A DNA stretch of 30,402 bases from an uncultured Oscillospiraceae bacterium (lineage in GTDB: Bacteria > Bacillota > Clostridia > Oscillospirales > Oscillospiraceae), in NCBI GenBank assembly GCA_910577915.1, contig CAJTOM010000024.1:1-30402 (forward strand), given 5' to 3'. Position 1 is the first letter of the stretch, and every line of letters starts with the position of its first letter. Under the pieces are notes generated by a model that saw nothing but the letters and a program-made list of their open reading frames with translations, ran no database searches and had not been told where the DNA came from. A program made the position numbers and the translations under genes. Below, in pieces: positions 1 to 6,886 of this stretch.

Positions 1-517
1 CCCCCCCCGCCGCTATGCCCCCCGCAGACAGCACCCCCGCCGCCAGGCAGCCCAGGGCCAGCACACCCAGGGCCAGCACGCCGAAGGAGAGCACTCCCAC
101 AGAAAAAATGCCCGCCGACACCAGCCCCACCGCCACGTTGCCCACGGCGATGATCCCCTTGGCCCGGACCAGACTGTTGTTTTTCAGGTGGATATGGACC
201 AGAGGCAGGCCCCAAAGGGTCCGCTCGCTCTTATACTCGTACTCCCAGAGGGAGGGGTGGTAGTAGTTGTTGATGACGGTCTGTCCCCCGCCGGGAGGAA
301 CGTCGGGGCTGGGATCGCGGCCCAGGACCAGATAGTCCAGGGTCACGCCGAAATACCGGGCCAGGGCGGCCAGGTTGTCCATGTCTGGCCGGGACGCGCC
401 GCTCTCCCACTTCTGCACCGCCTGGCGGGTGACGCCCACCACCTCCGCCAGGTCCTCCTGACTCAGCCCTCGCTCCCGGCGCAGGCGGTTGAGCCGGTCC
501 TGAAATTGTGTGTCCAT
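1..517 (-). CDS. XRE-family transcriptional regulator with pentad-repeat hydrophobic tail (3' end outside window)
   Basis: The reading frame opens with ATG at 517 behind an AGGAGG ribosome site and runs off the left edge, so only about 172 residues are visible. Residues 5-62 form a classic Cro/C1 helix-turn-helix (RLRRERGLSQEDLAE, then VTRQAVQKWESG), which should bind DNA as a dimer. After a linker comes a WGLPLVHIH motif near residue 102. From residue 121 to 171 there is a glycine at exactly every fifth position (11 glycines) with small hydrophobic residues between. That tail is too regular for ordinary membrane helices and may form a stacked beta-solenoid or a membrane-associated element. 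The target genes are unknown; autoregulation from the promoter at 702-730 is possible. The HTH assignment is certain; the tail fold is inference. Confidence 0.9.
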   Translation of the reverse strand, partial: MDTQFQDRLNRLRRERGLSQEDLAEVVGVTRQAVQKWESGASRPDMDNLAALARYFGVTLDYLVLGRDPSPDVPPGGGQTVINNYYHPSLWEYEYKSERTLWGLPLVHIHLKNNSLVRAKGIIAVGNVAVGLVSAGIFSVGVLSFGVLALGVLALGCLAAGVLSAGGIAAGG

Positions 518-701
518 TAAAAAGCCTCCTTTGGATTGGGATGGCCCCAGCCTAGCACAGGGGATGCCGCCGGTCCACCAAGAAGTGTGGAAAATTTGAC
601 AACCAGCGGTTGCAGCGCGCCATTTCCGTAAATTTTGACGCCCGACTGGAGGACGCGCCCCATTGGCCCCGCCCCCTGTGGACTGGTTTTCAGGCGCTTC
701 A

Positions 702-730
702 ACTATAACACAGCCCGGCGGAAAAGTCCA
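702..730 (-). promoter_or_regulatory. Probable promoter of the XRE regulator
   Basis: Reading the minus strand, TGGACT (725-730) and TATAGT (702-707) are separated by 17 bp, and a TG one base before the -10 gives an extended -10. Transcription from here would give a leader of roughly 175 nt before the ATG at 517. The leader holds two near-identical decamers (AAAATTTGAC at 591-600 and AAATTTTGAC at 630-639 on the plus strand). Nothing convincingly coding is seen between 518 and 971. Confidence 0.5.
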
Positions 731-735
731 CCGGG

Positions 736-766
736 CGGGTCGCAGAGGGTCCCCCTCCCGTTTTTT
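736..766 (+). terminator. Terminator-like hairpin with T6 tail, no gene upstream
   Basis: GAGGG (745-749) pairs with CCCTC (753-757). An outer CGG/CCG pairing (736-738 with 758-760) is possible, and TTTTTT (761-766) follows directly. On the plus strand it has the form of an intrinsic terminator, but no plus-strand gene precedes it. It may stop antisense transcription before the murA promoter. Confidence 0.4.
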
Positions 767-832
767 CATTTGTTTCTCCAAATCCCCCAGGGAAATTATT
801 AAAAATTTATGAAGTTATTTACGGATTGCCCA

Positions 833-860
833 TTGCTTTTAAGGAAAAACCTGTTATACT
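833..860 (+). promoter_or_regulatory. Probable murA promoter (extended -10)
   Basis: TATACT (855-860) is preceded by TG at 852-853, an extended -10. A weak -35 (TTGCTT, 833-838) lies 16 bp upstream in an AT-rich stretch. The predicted leader of about 105 nt carries a 6-bp hairpin (TACCGA 889-894 with TCGGTA 900-905). Confidence 0.6.
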
Positions 861-971
861 AGTAATATCTGTGCTTATGCCTACTGATTACCGATTTTTT
901 CGGTATGAAGTGTTCCGGCCTGGGTAAACTGTACCTGGACGGCCGATATATTAACAAAGAGGTGCAATTCT

Positions 972-2273
972 TTGACCAAGTATATTGTCGAGGGCGGACG
1001 GCCCTTGTTTGGAGAGATTCATATCAGCGGCGCAAAGAACGCCGCCGTCGCCATTATCCCCGCAGCCCTGATGGTCAACGGCCCCTGCCGCATTGAGAAC
1101 ATGCCCCGGATCAGCGACGTGTCGCTGCTGCTGGGCATTCTCCAGGATCTGGGCGCGAGGGTGCGTTATGTAAACCCCCATACGGTGGAGATCGACAGCT
1201 CCTCCCTGCGCAACGGCCGGGTGCCCTACGAGTCCGCCCGGCGCTGCCGCGCGTCCTACTATATGCTGGGGGCCCTGCTGGGCCGCTTCGGCGCGGCGGA
1301 CGTGGCCCTGCCCGGCGGGTGCGATTTCGGCAGCACCCGGCCCATCGACCAGCATCTGAAGGGTTTTCGCGCCCTGGGGGCCCAGGTGGACACCCAGAGC
1401 GGCTTTGTCATGGCCGAGGCCGCCGGCGGCCGGCTGAAGGGGGCCAACATCTTCCTGGACAAGTCCTCTGTGGGGGCCACCATCAACATTATGCTCTCCG
1501 CCGCCATGGCCGAGGGCATGACCGTCATTGAAAACGCCGCCAAGGAGCCCCACATCGTGGACGTGGCCAACTTCCTCAACTCCATGGGGGCCAACATCAT
1601 GGGCGCGGGCACCGACGTCATCAAGGTCCGGGGGGTCAGCATTCTGCGGGGCGGGAGCTACTCCATCATCCCCGACCAGATCGAGGCGGGCACCTACATG
1701 GCCGCCGTGGCGGCCTGCGGCGGCGAGGTGAAGCTGTGCAACATCATCCCCAAACACATGGACTGCATCTCTGCCAAGCTGTGCGAGATGGGGGTGGAGA
1801 TCCACGAGGTGGACGACAGCCTGCTGGTCAGCCGCATCGGCCCCCTGGTGCGCGCCAACATCAAGACCATGCCCTACCCCGGCTTCCCCACGGACATGCA
1901 GCCCCAGATCGCCGCGGCCCTGTGCCTGGCCCAGGGCACCAGCATCATCACTGACAGCGTGTGGAACACCCGCTTCCGCTATACCGACGAGTTCAAGCGC
2001 ATGGGCGCGCAGATTCAGGTGGACGGCAACCTGGCCATCATCGAGGGTGTGGAGCGCCTGACGGGGGCCCAGCTGGAGGCCTGCGACCTGCGGGCCGGGG
2101 CGGCCATGCTCATCGCCGCCCTGGCGGCCCACGGCATCAGCCAGATCACCAACGTCCAGTACATTGAGCGCGGCTATGAGGACGTGATCGGGAAGATTCG
2201 CGGCGTGGGCGGCCGCATCCGCGCGGTGGAGATCACCGAGGAGGAGGAGCTGGCTGTCGGGAGCGCGGGCTGA
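972..2273 (+). CDS. murA: UDP-N-acetylglucosamine 1-carboxyvinyltransferase
   Basis: This cytosolic enzyme transfers enolpyruvate from phosphoenolpyruvate to UDP-GlcNAc, the first committed step of peptidoglycan precursor synthesis. The 433-residue product is slightly longer than the usual 417-430. The substrate-contacting lysine lies in SGAKNAA (Lys22). The mobile loop LPGGCDFG carries the catalytic, fosfomycin-targeted Cys117, and TRPIDQHLKGFRALGA follows as in the family. The start is TTG at 972, seven bases after AAGAGGTG (957-964); no ATG in this frame fits the family N-terminus MTKYIVEGG. Firmicutes often carry two MurA paralogs, and which one this is cannot be told here. A hairpin (2287-2319) separates it from the next gene. 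Confidence 0.97.
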   Translation: MTKYIVEGGRPLFGEIHISGAKNAAVAIIPAALMVNGPCRIENMPRISDVSLLLGILQDLGARVRYVNPHTVEIDSSSLRNGRVPYESARRCRASYYMLGALLGRFGAADVALPGGCDFGSTRPIDQHLKGFRALGAQVDTQSGFVMAEAAGGRLKGANIFLDKSSVGATINIMLSAAMAEGMTVIENAAKEPHIVDVANFLNSMGANIMGAGTDVIKVRGVSILRGGSYSIIPDQIEAGTYMAAVAACGGEVKLCNIIPKHMDCISAKLCEMGVEIHEVDDSLLVSRIGPLVRANIKTMPYPGFPTDMQPQIAAALCLAQGTSIITDSVWNTRFRYTDEFKRMGAQIQVDGNLAIIEGVERLTGAQLEACDLRAGAAMLIAALAAHGISQITNVQYIERGYEDVIGKIRGVGGRIRAVEITEEEELAVGSAG

Positions 2274-2286
2274 GTCCAGAATACCG

Positions 2287-2322
2287 GCATCCCCCAGGAG
2301 CGGCGCTCCCAGGGGATGCTTT
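2287..2322 (+). terminator. Intercistronic hairpin, weak terminator
   Basis: GCATCCCC (2287-2294) pairs with GGGGATGC (2312-2319). After a symmetric CA/CA internal loop, GGAGC (2297-2301) pairs with GCTCC (2305-2309). Only three Ts follow, so it may terminate partially or protect the 3' end of murA mRNA while allowing read-through into the hydrolase gene. Confidence 0.5.
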
Positions 2323-2355
2323 CGCATGCCCCAATCAACGACCAGGGAGGCATCT

Positions 2356-3147
2356 ATGACCACATTTCAGACCCTTGCCAGCGGCTCCGGCGGCAACGCC
2401 GCCCTCCTCTCCCACCGGGAGACCCGCCTGCTCATCGATATGGGCATCTCCTGCCGCCGGGTCTGCCAGGGGCTGGCCCAGGCGGGGGTGCGGCCCGAGG
2501 AGCTGGCGGGGGTGGTGATCACCCACGAGCACAGCGACCACATCGGCGGGCTGGCCACCTACATAAAGAAGTACCGCACCCCCATCTTCTGCACGCCGGG
2601 GACGGGCCGCCAGCTGGCCTACCGGCTGGCGGGTGTGGAGGATCTGCTGCGTCCGGTCCCCCTGGGCGAGACTGTGGAGGCGGGGGCGGCGGCGCTGACC
2701 CTGCTACCCACCAGCCACGACTGCAGCGAGAGCGCCGCCCTGCACCTGTCCCTGCCCGACGGCCGGGTGGGCTACCTCACGGACACGGGGTATATCCCCG
2801 AGGAGACCGGCCGGGCCCTGCTGGGGGCGGAGCTGCTGGTGCTGGAGAGCAACCACGACGTGGACATGCTCCTCTCCGGTCCCTACCCCTACGCCCTCAA
2901 GCAGCGGGTGCTGGGCCCCTGCGGCCACCTGAGCAACGCCGACGCCGCCCGCTACGCCGCCGCCAGCGCCCGGGCCGGGACCCGCACGGTGCTGCTGGCC
3001 CACCTGAGCCGGGAGAACAACACCCCGGCCCTCGCCCTGCGCACGGCGGAGGCCGCCCTGGCGGGGACCGGCTGCCGCCTGTCCGCCGCGCCCTGGAACA
3101 CTGCCGGCGAATGTATTTCCCTGGAGGGCGCGCCATGCAGAGGGTGA
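2356..3147 (+). CDS. MBL-fold metallohydrolase, WalJ/YycJ family
   Basis: This 263-residue protein has a metallo-beta-lactamase fold. Its metal-binding HEHSDH motif is at residues 57-62, with further ligands His121, Asp143 (LTDTG) and His216, and the family signature LVLESNHDVDML followed by GHLSN. WalJ/YycJ proteins are cytosolic and linked in Firmicutes to cell-wall/division control by the WalRK system and to DNA metabolism; the exact substrate is unsettled. ATG at 2356 is chosen because AGGGAGG (2344-2350) sits five bases upstream and the protein then begins at the family start MTTFQTLASGSGGN. Upstream in-frame ATGs lack a ribosome site. The 3' end overlaps rlmH by 13 bases, indicating translational coupling; this pair is a conserved Firmicute arrangement. 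Confidence 0.9.
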   Translation: MTTFQTLASGSGGNAALLSHRETRLLIDMGISCRRVCQGLAQAGVRPEELAGVVITHEHSDHIGGLATYIKKYRTPIFCTPGTGRQLAYRLAGVEDLLRPVPLGETVEAGAAALTLLPTSHDCSESAALHLSLPDGRVGYLTDTGYIPEETGRALLGAELLVLESNHDVDMLLSGPYPYALKQRVLGPCGHLSNADAARYAAASARAGTRTVLLAHLSRENNTPALALRTAEAALAGTGCRLSAAPWNTAGECISLEGAPCRG

Positions 3148-3605
3148 GCGTGATCTGTGTGGGGAAGCTGAAGGAGCGGTTCTACATCGAGGCGGCGGCG
3201 GAGTACTGCAAGCGCCTGAGCCGCTGCTGCAAGCTGGATCTGGTGGAGCTGCCGGAGCAGCGTCTGCCGGAGAACCCCGCCCCGGCGGAGATCGAGCGGG
3301 CCCTGGCCAGGGAGGCGGAGGCCATCCGCTCCAGGCTGCCCGCCGGCGCCGCCGTGGCGGCCCTGTGCGTGGAGGGGACGCTCCGCTCCAGCGAGGAGCT
3401 GGCCGGTCTGCTGGCCCGGGAGGAGGCGGGGCTGGCCTTCGTCATCGGCGGTTCCTGCGGCCTCCATCCCTCCGTCAAGGCCCTGGCCAAGGAGCGGCTG
3501 AGCATGTCCCCCATGACCTTCCCCCACCATCTGGCCCGGGTGATGCTGCTGGAGCAGATTTACCGGGGCTTCCAGATCCGGGGGGGCGGAAAGTACCACA
3601 AATAG
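3135..3605 (+). CDS. rlmH: 23S rRNA (pseudouridine1915-N3)-methyltransferase
   Basis: RlmH is a small SPOUT methyltransferase that uses S-adenosylmethionine to methylate pseudouridine 1915 in helix 69 of 23S rRNA on the assembled ribosome. The 156-residue product matches the usual ~159. Diagnostic features are the N-terminal VSVICVGKLKE, the SAM-binding FVIGGSCGL (102-110), and the C-terminal segment MTFPHHLARVMLLEQIYR ending in GGKYHK, whose last residues contact the active site. The ATG at 3135 lies inside the end of the upstream hydrolase gene in another frame. A very strong hairpin begins at the stop codon. Identification is secure. Confidence 0.97.
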   Translation: MQRVSVICVGKLKERFYIEAAAEYCKRLSRCCKLDLVELPEQRLPENPAPAEIERALAREAEAIRSRLPAGAAVAALCVEGTLRSSEELAGLLAREEAGLAFVIGGSCGLHPSVKALAKERLSMSPMTFPHHLARVMLLEQIYRGFQIRGGGKYHK

Positions 3606-3655
3606 AGAGACCGCGGGGCTGTCTTCCGGACGGCCCCGCGGTCTCTCTATTTTCT
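3602..3655. terminator. Strong bidirectional intrinsic terminator
   Basis: Bases 3602-3619 pair perfectly with 3633-3650, an 18-bp stem with a 13-base loop, and TTTCT follows on the plus strand. The stem overlaps the rlmH stop codon and ends three bases from the stop of the convergent P-II-like gene, so it probably ends both transcripts. Confidence 0.9.
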
Positions 3656-4340
3656 ACCCCAGGTGGGCCAGCTGCTCGATCCCCATGGCGCACACCATGG
3701 CCCCCGCCTCCGAGTGGATTCCGTGGGCCTTATTGACCGCGTCCATCACCTGGTTGCGGATGTCCTTGGGGACTACGATGAAGATGATCTCCTTCTCCTC
3801 CTGGAGGGTGGTGATGCCCCGCGACTGGGCGAAGCTCTCGTCGCCGGTCCAGCGGGCGCGGATGATGGTGCCGCCCCTGGCCCCCGCCTTCCGGGCGGTG
3901 TCCATGACGGTCTCGGTAAAGCCCTGGTTGACGGTCACCAGGATGAGGCTGTTTTTCTGCTGCTTCTCCATGCTATCGTCCTCCCTGTCCCTCTCGCTTC
4001 TGGTCATCAGCCCCACAAAGGCCGCCACCAGATTGTTCACCGCCGTCAGCGGCAGACTGAAGGCGATGCCCCGGCCAGGGACCGCCCCCCGCAGCTCGTC
4101 GTCCAGCCGGTCCAGCAGGGCGCTGGCGGCAGAGGCGGCGGCGGTGCTGATGAGAATATCCTTCTCCGAGCTGCCCAGGCCCAGGATGTCCATGATCTCC
4201 GACGTGGCCGTGCCGGCGCCCTCGCAGCGCAGGTTGACGAACACCTGGTTCTCCCTGTAGAGCTTGTTGAGCTTGTTGCCGCTGCCCCGCTCCACGATGG
4301 ATATGAGCAGCACCATGCGCTCCGGCTGTCTTCCCGCCAT
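3654..4340 (-). CDS. Double-domain P-II-like nitrogen-regulator-family protein
   Basis: The 228-residue cytosolic protein appears to hold two ferredoxin-like P-II folds in tandem. Residues about 8-110 include VLLISIVERGSGNKLNKLY and ILIST; residues about 128-228 include ILVTVNQGFTETVMDTARKAGARGGTIIRAR and EIIFIVVPKD. The second half resembles GlnB-type sequences, whereas the tyrosine-bearing T-loop of classical GlnB is not recognisable, so uridylylation is unlikely. P-II proteins bind ATP/ADP or other small ligands and regulate transporters and enzymes. The gene follows a DUF1538 membrane protein gene by 12 bases with a GGAGGTGA ribosome site, so it probably regulates that membrane partner, as GlnK does AmtB. 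Family assignment is good; the ligand is unknown. Confidence 0.8.
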   Translation of the reverse strand: MAGRQPERMVLLISIVERGSGNKLNKLYRENQVFVNLRCEGAGTATSEIMDILGLGSSEKDILISTAAASAASALLDRLDDELRGAVPGRGIAFSLPLTAVNNLVAAFVGLMTRSERDREDDSMEKQQKNSLILVTVNQGFTETVMDTARKAGARGGTIIRARWTGDESFAQSRGITTLQEEKEIIFIVVPKDIRNQVMDAVNKAHGIHSEAGAMVCAMGIEQLAHLG

Positions 4341-4352
4341 GGCGTCACCTCC

Positions 4353-5876
4353 TCAGTCGTAGTAGAGGACGCAGTCCTCCGCCTTGGCCAGCTCCGCGCG
4401 CAGCGCGTCGTCCGCCAGCCGCTTCTTCACCCGGCCCGCCAGCCCCAGCAGCTGGATGGTCACCAGGGGCGTCATGGCCACCAGGGCCACCAGGCCGAAG
4501 GCGTCGGTCATCAGATTTCCCCCCGCCGCCTCGCAGGCCCCCATGGCGAAGGGGAGCAGGAAGGTGGCGGTCATGGGCCCCGAGGCCACGCCGCCGGCGT
4601 CGAAGGCCACGCCGGTGAACAGCTGGGGCACGAAGAATGTCAGCGCCAGGGAGACGGCGTAGCCGGGGATGAGGAACCACAGGATGGAGATCCCCGTCAG
4701 CACCCGCAGCATGGCGATGCCGATGGAGACCGCCACGCCGATAGCCAGCCCCTGCTTCATGGCCCCCTGGGAGATGGAGCCCATGGAGACCTCCTCCACC
4801 TGCTTGACCAGCACATGGACCGCCGGCTCGGCGCCCACGATGAAATATCCCATGAGCATCCCAATGGGGATGAGCAGGAAGGGGGCCCCGCCGCCGGCGA
4901 TGGCGGCCCCGATGAGCTGGCCGGCGGGCATGAAGCCCACATTGACCCCCGTGAGGAACATCACCAGTCCCACGTATGTATAGATGAGACCGCTGACAAT
5001 CCGCAGCAGCTGGGTGCGCTTAAAGCGGCGGGTGAGCAGCTGGAAGAGCAGGAACATGGCGCAGATGGGCACCATGGCGGCGGCCACCTCCCCGGCGTAG
5101 TGGGGGATGGCGGCGGCAAACTCCCTGGCGGCGTCCCGGGTGGTGGCGATGTCCGGCAGGGCGGCGGGGGTGTAGCTGGCGGAGTCCGGGGCGTAGCAGA
5201 CGCCCAGCACGAGCACCGACAGAACGGGCCCAATGCTGCACAGGGCCACCAGGCCGAAGCTGTCGCTGGTGGAGTTCTTGTCGCTGCGCACCGAGGCCGC
5301 GCCCACGCCCAGGGCCATGATGAAGGGCACCGTAATGGGCCCCGTGGTGACGCCGCCGGAGTCAAAGGACACGGGGATGAAGTCGTTGGGCGTAAAGAGG
5401 ATGGCCAGCGCGAAGGCCGCCAGATAAAAGACCACCAGCAGCCGCGACAGGGGAATTTTCAGCATGACGCGCAGCAGGGCGATCACCAGAAACAGCCCCA
5501 CCCCGGCGGCCACGGTCAGAATCAGCACCTGGTTGGGGATGGCGGGCACCTGCTGGGCCAGCACCGTCAGATCCGGCTCGGCGATGGTGATGAGCATGCC
5601 CAGGGCGAAGGCGGTGAGCAGGGGGACGGACATGTGCCTGGCCCGGCTCATATAGGCGCCGATGCCGCCGCCCATGGGGGTCATGGACATGTCGACGCCC
5701 AGGGTGAAGACCCCCACCCCCACGATCAGCAGCAGCGACCCGAACAGAAACAGCACCAGCGCCCCCGGCGTCAGGGGCACCAGCGTGACGCTCAGCAGCA
5801 GCACGATGGCCGTGATGGGCAAAACGGAGGACAGGGACTCTCTGATTTTTTCCAGCAGCTGCGGATTGATGCGCAC
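4353..5876 (-). CDS. DUF1538-family membrane protein, internally duplicated
   Basis: The 507-residue polytopic membrane protein has two homologous halves. DSGGVTTGPITVPFIMALG and SFGLVALCSIGPVLSVLVLG in the first correspond to DAGGVASGPMTATFLLPFA and AFGLVALVAMTPLVTIQLLG in the second; AEPDLTVL matches AEPAVHVL. Such duplication with repeated glycine-rich loops is typical of transporters, and the DGGV/TGP segments may line a substrate path, but no substrate is established for DUF1538. The start is GTG at 5876, seven bases after AAAGGAG; no better ATG is present. It is co-directional with the P-II-like gene 12 bases downstream, which supports a transporter plus small-ligand regulator unit. A promoter lies at 5936-5964. 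Confidence 0.85.
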   Translation of the reverse strand: MRINPQLLEKIRESLSSVLPITAIVLLLSVTLVPLTPGALVLFLFGSLLLIVGVGVFTLGVDMSMTPMGGGIGAYMSRARHMSVPLLTAFALGMLITIAEPDLTVLAQQVPAIPNQVLILTVAAGVGLFLVIALLRVMLKIPLSRLLVVFYLAAFALAILFTPNDFIPVSFDSGGVTTGPITVPFIMALGVGAASVRSDKNSTSDSFGLVALCSIGPVLSVLVLGVCYAPDSASYTPAALPDIATTRDAAREFAAAIPHYAGEVAAAMVPICAMFLLFQLLTRRFKRTQLLRIVSGLIYTYVGLVMFLTGVNVGFMPAGQLIGAAIAGGGAPFLLIPIGMLMGYFIVGAEPAVHVLVKQVEEVSMGSISQGAMKQGLAIGVAVSIGIAMLRVLTGISILWFLIPGYAVSLALTFFVPQLFTGVAFDAGGVASGPMTATFLLPFAMGACEAAGGNLMTDAFGLVALVAMTPLVTIQLLGLAGRVKKRLADDALRAELAKAEDCVLYYD

Positions 5877-5935
5877 AGGGCGGCTCCTTTCTCATCCCGG
5901 AGGGGATGGCGCTCCAAAACACTTCCTCATCTGTC

Positions 5936-5964
5936 ATTCTACAGGAGATGTCCCCAAATGTACA
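5936..5964 (-). promoter_or_regulatory. Promoter of the DUF1538/P-II unit
   Basis: On the minus strand TGTACA (5959-5964) and TAGAAT (5936-5941) are separated by 17 bp. It lies between the end of the rlmA-like gene and the GTG at 5876, giving a leader of about 55 nt. Confidence 0.65.
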
Positions 5965-5995
5965 GGGCTTTTCGCTTCTTAACAGTATTTTTACA

Positions 5996-6820
5996 TCACG
6001 GGTCCCTGCGGAACACGTGGATCCGGAAGTCCACCTGGCAGGACAGGGTCTCCAGGGCCGCCAGCCGTTTCGCCCCCTCCTCCGGCGTCTTCCAGTAGTA
6101 GGGCGTCATCTGAAACAGGGCGTGAATGTCCGCCTGACCGGGCAGGGAGATCCTGTCGGTCACCGGCACAATCCGCTCGTAGGCAAAGCCCTCGTAGGGG
6201 GTCTCCCGCTCCTCGTTGGGGTAGGGCCGGTCGTAGAGAACCTGCTTGAGCTCCCACAGGTGCCGGGCGGCGGGCACCACATAGATATAGAAGCCGCCGG
6301 GGCGCAGCACGCGCCGGAACTCCTCGATGGCCAGGGGGGAAAACACATTCAGCAGCAGCTCCACGCTCCCGTCCGCCACCGGGAGGCGGTAGGCGGAGGC
6401 CACGGCAAACGCCACGTCCGGGTACCGCTTCGCCGCCTTCTGGAGGGAGAACTTGGAGATGTCGATCCCCGCCGTCCGGGGCTCCTTTCCCGCCCCCGCC
6501 AGCGCCTCGTGCACCCCGCCGGTGTAGTAGCCCTCCCCGCACCCGGCGTCCAGCACCACCGGCTCCGGCCCCGTCAGCTCCACCGCCAGCGCGGACAGCG
6601 TCTCCCGCAGGGGCCTGTACCACCCCCGCTCCAGAAACGCCCGCCGGGCGGCCACCATTCCCTTGTCGTCCCCTGGCGCTCTGGAGTGCTTCTGGTTCAC
6701 CGGCAGCAGGTGGACGTATCCCTCCCGCGCCCGGTCAAAGCGGTGGCCCCCAGGGCAGGAGAGACCCTGTTGAACCGCCGCGAGGGGCTGCCCGCAGAGG
6801 GGGCAGGAGAACAGCGACAT
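5996..6820 (-). CDS. rlmA: 23S rRNA (guanine-N1)-methyltransferase, RlmA family
   Basis: This 274-residue SAM-dependent methyltransferase begins with the RlmA zinc finger (Cys6, Cys9, Cys22, His26) that holds hairpin 35 of 23S rRNA. The family segment GDDKGMVAARRAFL follows, then SAM motif I DAGCGEGYYT (91-100). RlmA enzymes methylate G745 (Gram-negative type) or G748 (RlmAII type, as in Gram-positives); which one applies here cannot be decided. In RlmAII this affects macrolide/tylosin sensitivity. ATG at 6820 is preferred over one 14 codons upstream because AAAGGAG lies six bases before it and the zinc finger then starts the protein. It follows the MATE gene by 66 bases and may share its transcript; a GC hairpin (6835-6853) sits just before the ribosome site. 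Confidence 0.9.
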   Translation of the reverse strand: MSLFSCPLCGQPLAAVQQGLSCPGGHRFDRAREGYVHLLPVNQKHSRAPGDDKGMVAARRAFLERGWYRPLRETLSALAVELTGPEPVVLDAGCGEGYYTGGVHEALAGAGKEPRTAGIDISKFSLQKAAKRYPDVAFAVASAYRLPVADGSVELLLNVFSPLAIEEFRRVLRPGGFYIYVVPAARHLWELKQVLYDRPYPNEERETPYEGFAYERIVPVTDRISLPGQADIHALFQMTPYYWKTPEEGAKRLAALETLSCQVDFRIHVFRRDP

Positions 6821-6834
6821 AGAGGCTCCTTTCT

Positions 6835-6853
6835 TCGCGCGCGGCCCGCGCGA
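6835..6853 (-). other. GC hairpin immediately upstream of the rlmA ribosome site
   Basis: TCGCGCG (6835-6841) pairs with CGCGCGA (6847-6853) around a 5-base loop. On the minus strand it is followed by AAGAAAGGAGC and the ATG. The same order, hairpin then AAGAAAGGAGC, occurs before the MATE gene. Confidence 0.5.
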
Positions 6854-6886
6854 GCGTGACATTCTTCTGCGGAGAACCGCCCCGCC

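Noticed and set aside
517..702. 61-codon minus-strand frame directly upstream of the XRE gene
   Set aside because: Its TTG start has no ribosome site and coincides with the -10 region; the stretch is better read as the leader.
2316..3605. Single 429-codon plus-strand frame ending as RlmH
   Set aside because: Only the last 156 codons are RlmH; the earlier part is the out-of-frame shadow of the metallohydrolase gene, not a fusion.
3663..6098. 811-codon plus-strand open frame opposite the P-II and DUF1538 genes
   Set aside because: Low-complexity Gly/His/Gln-rich translation typical of antisense frames; the minus strand encodes conserved proteins.
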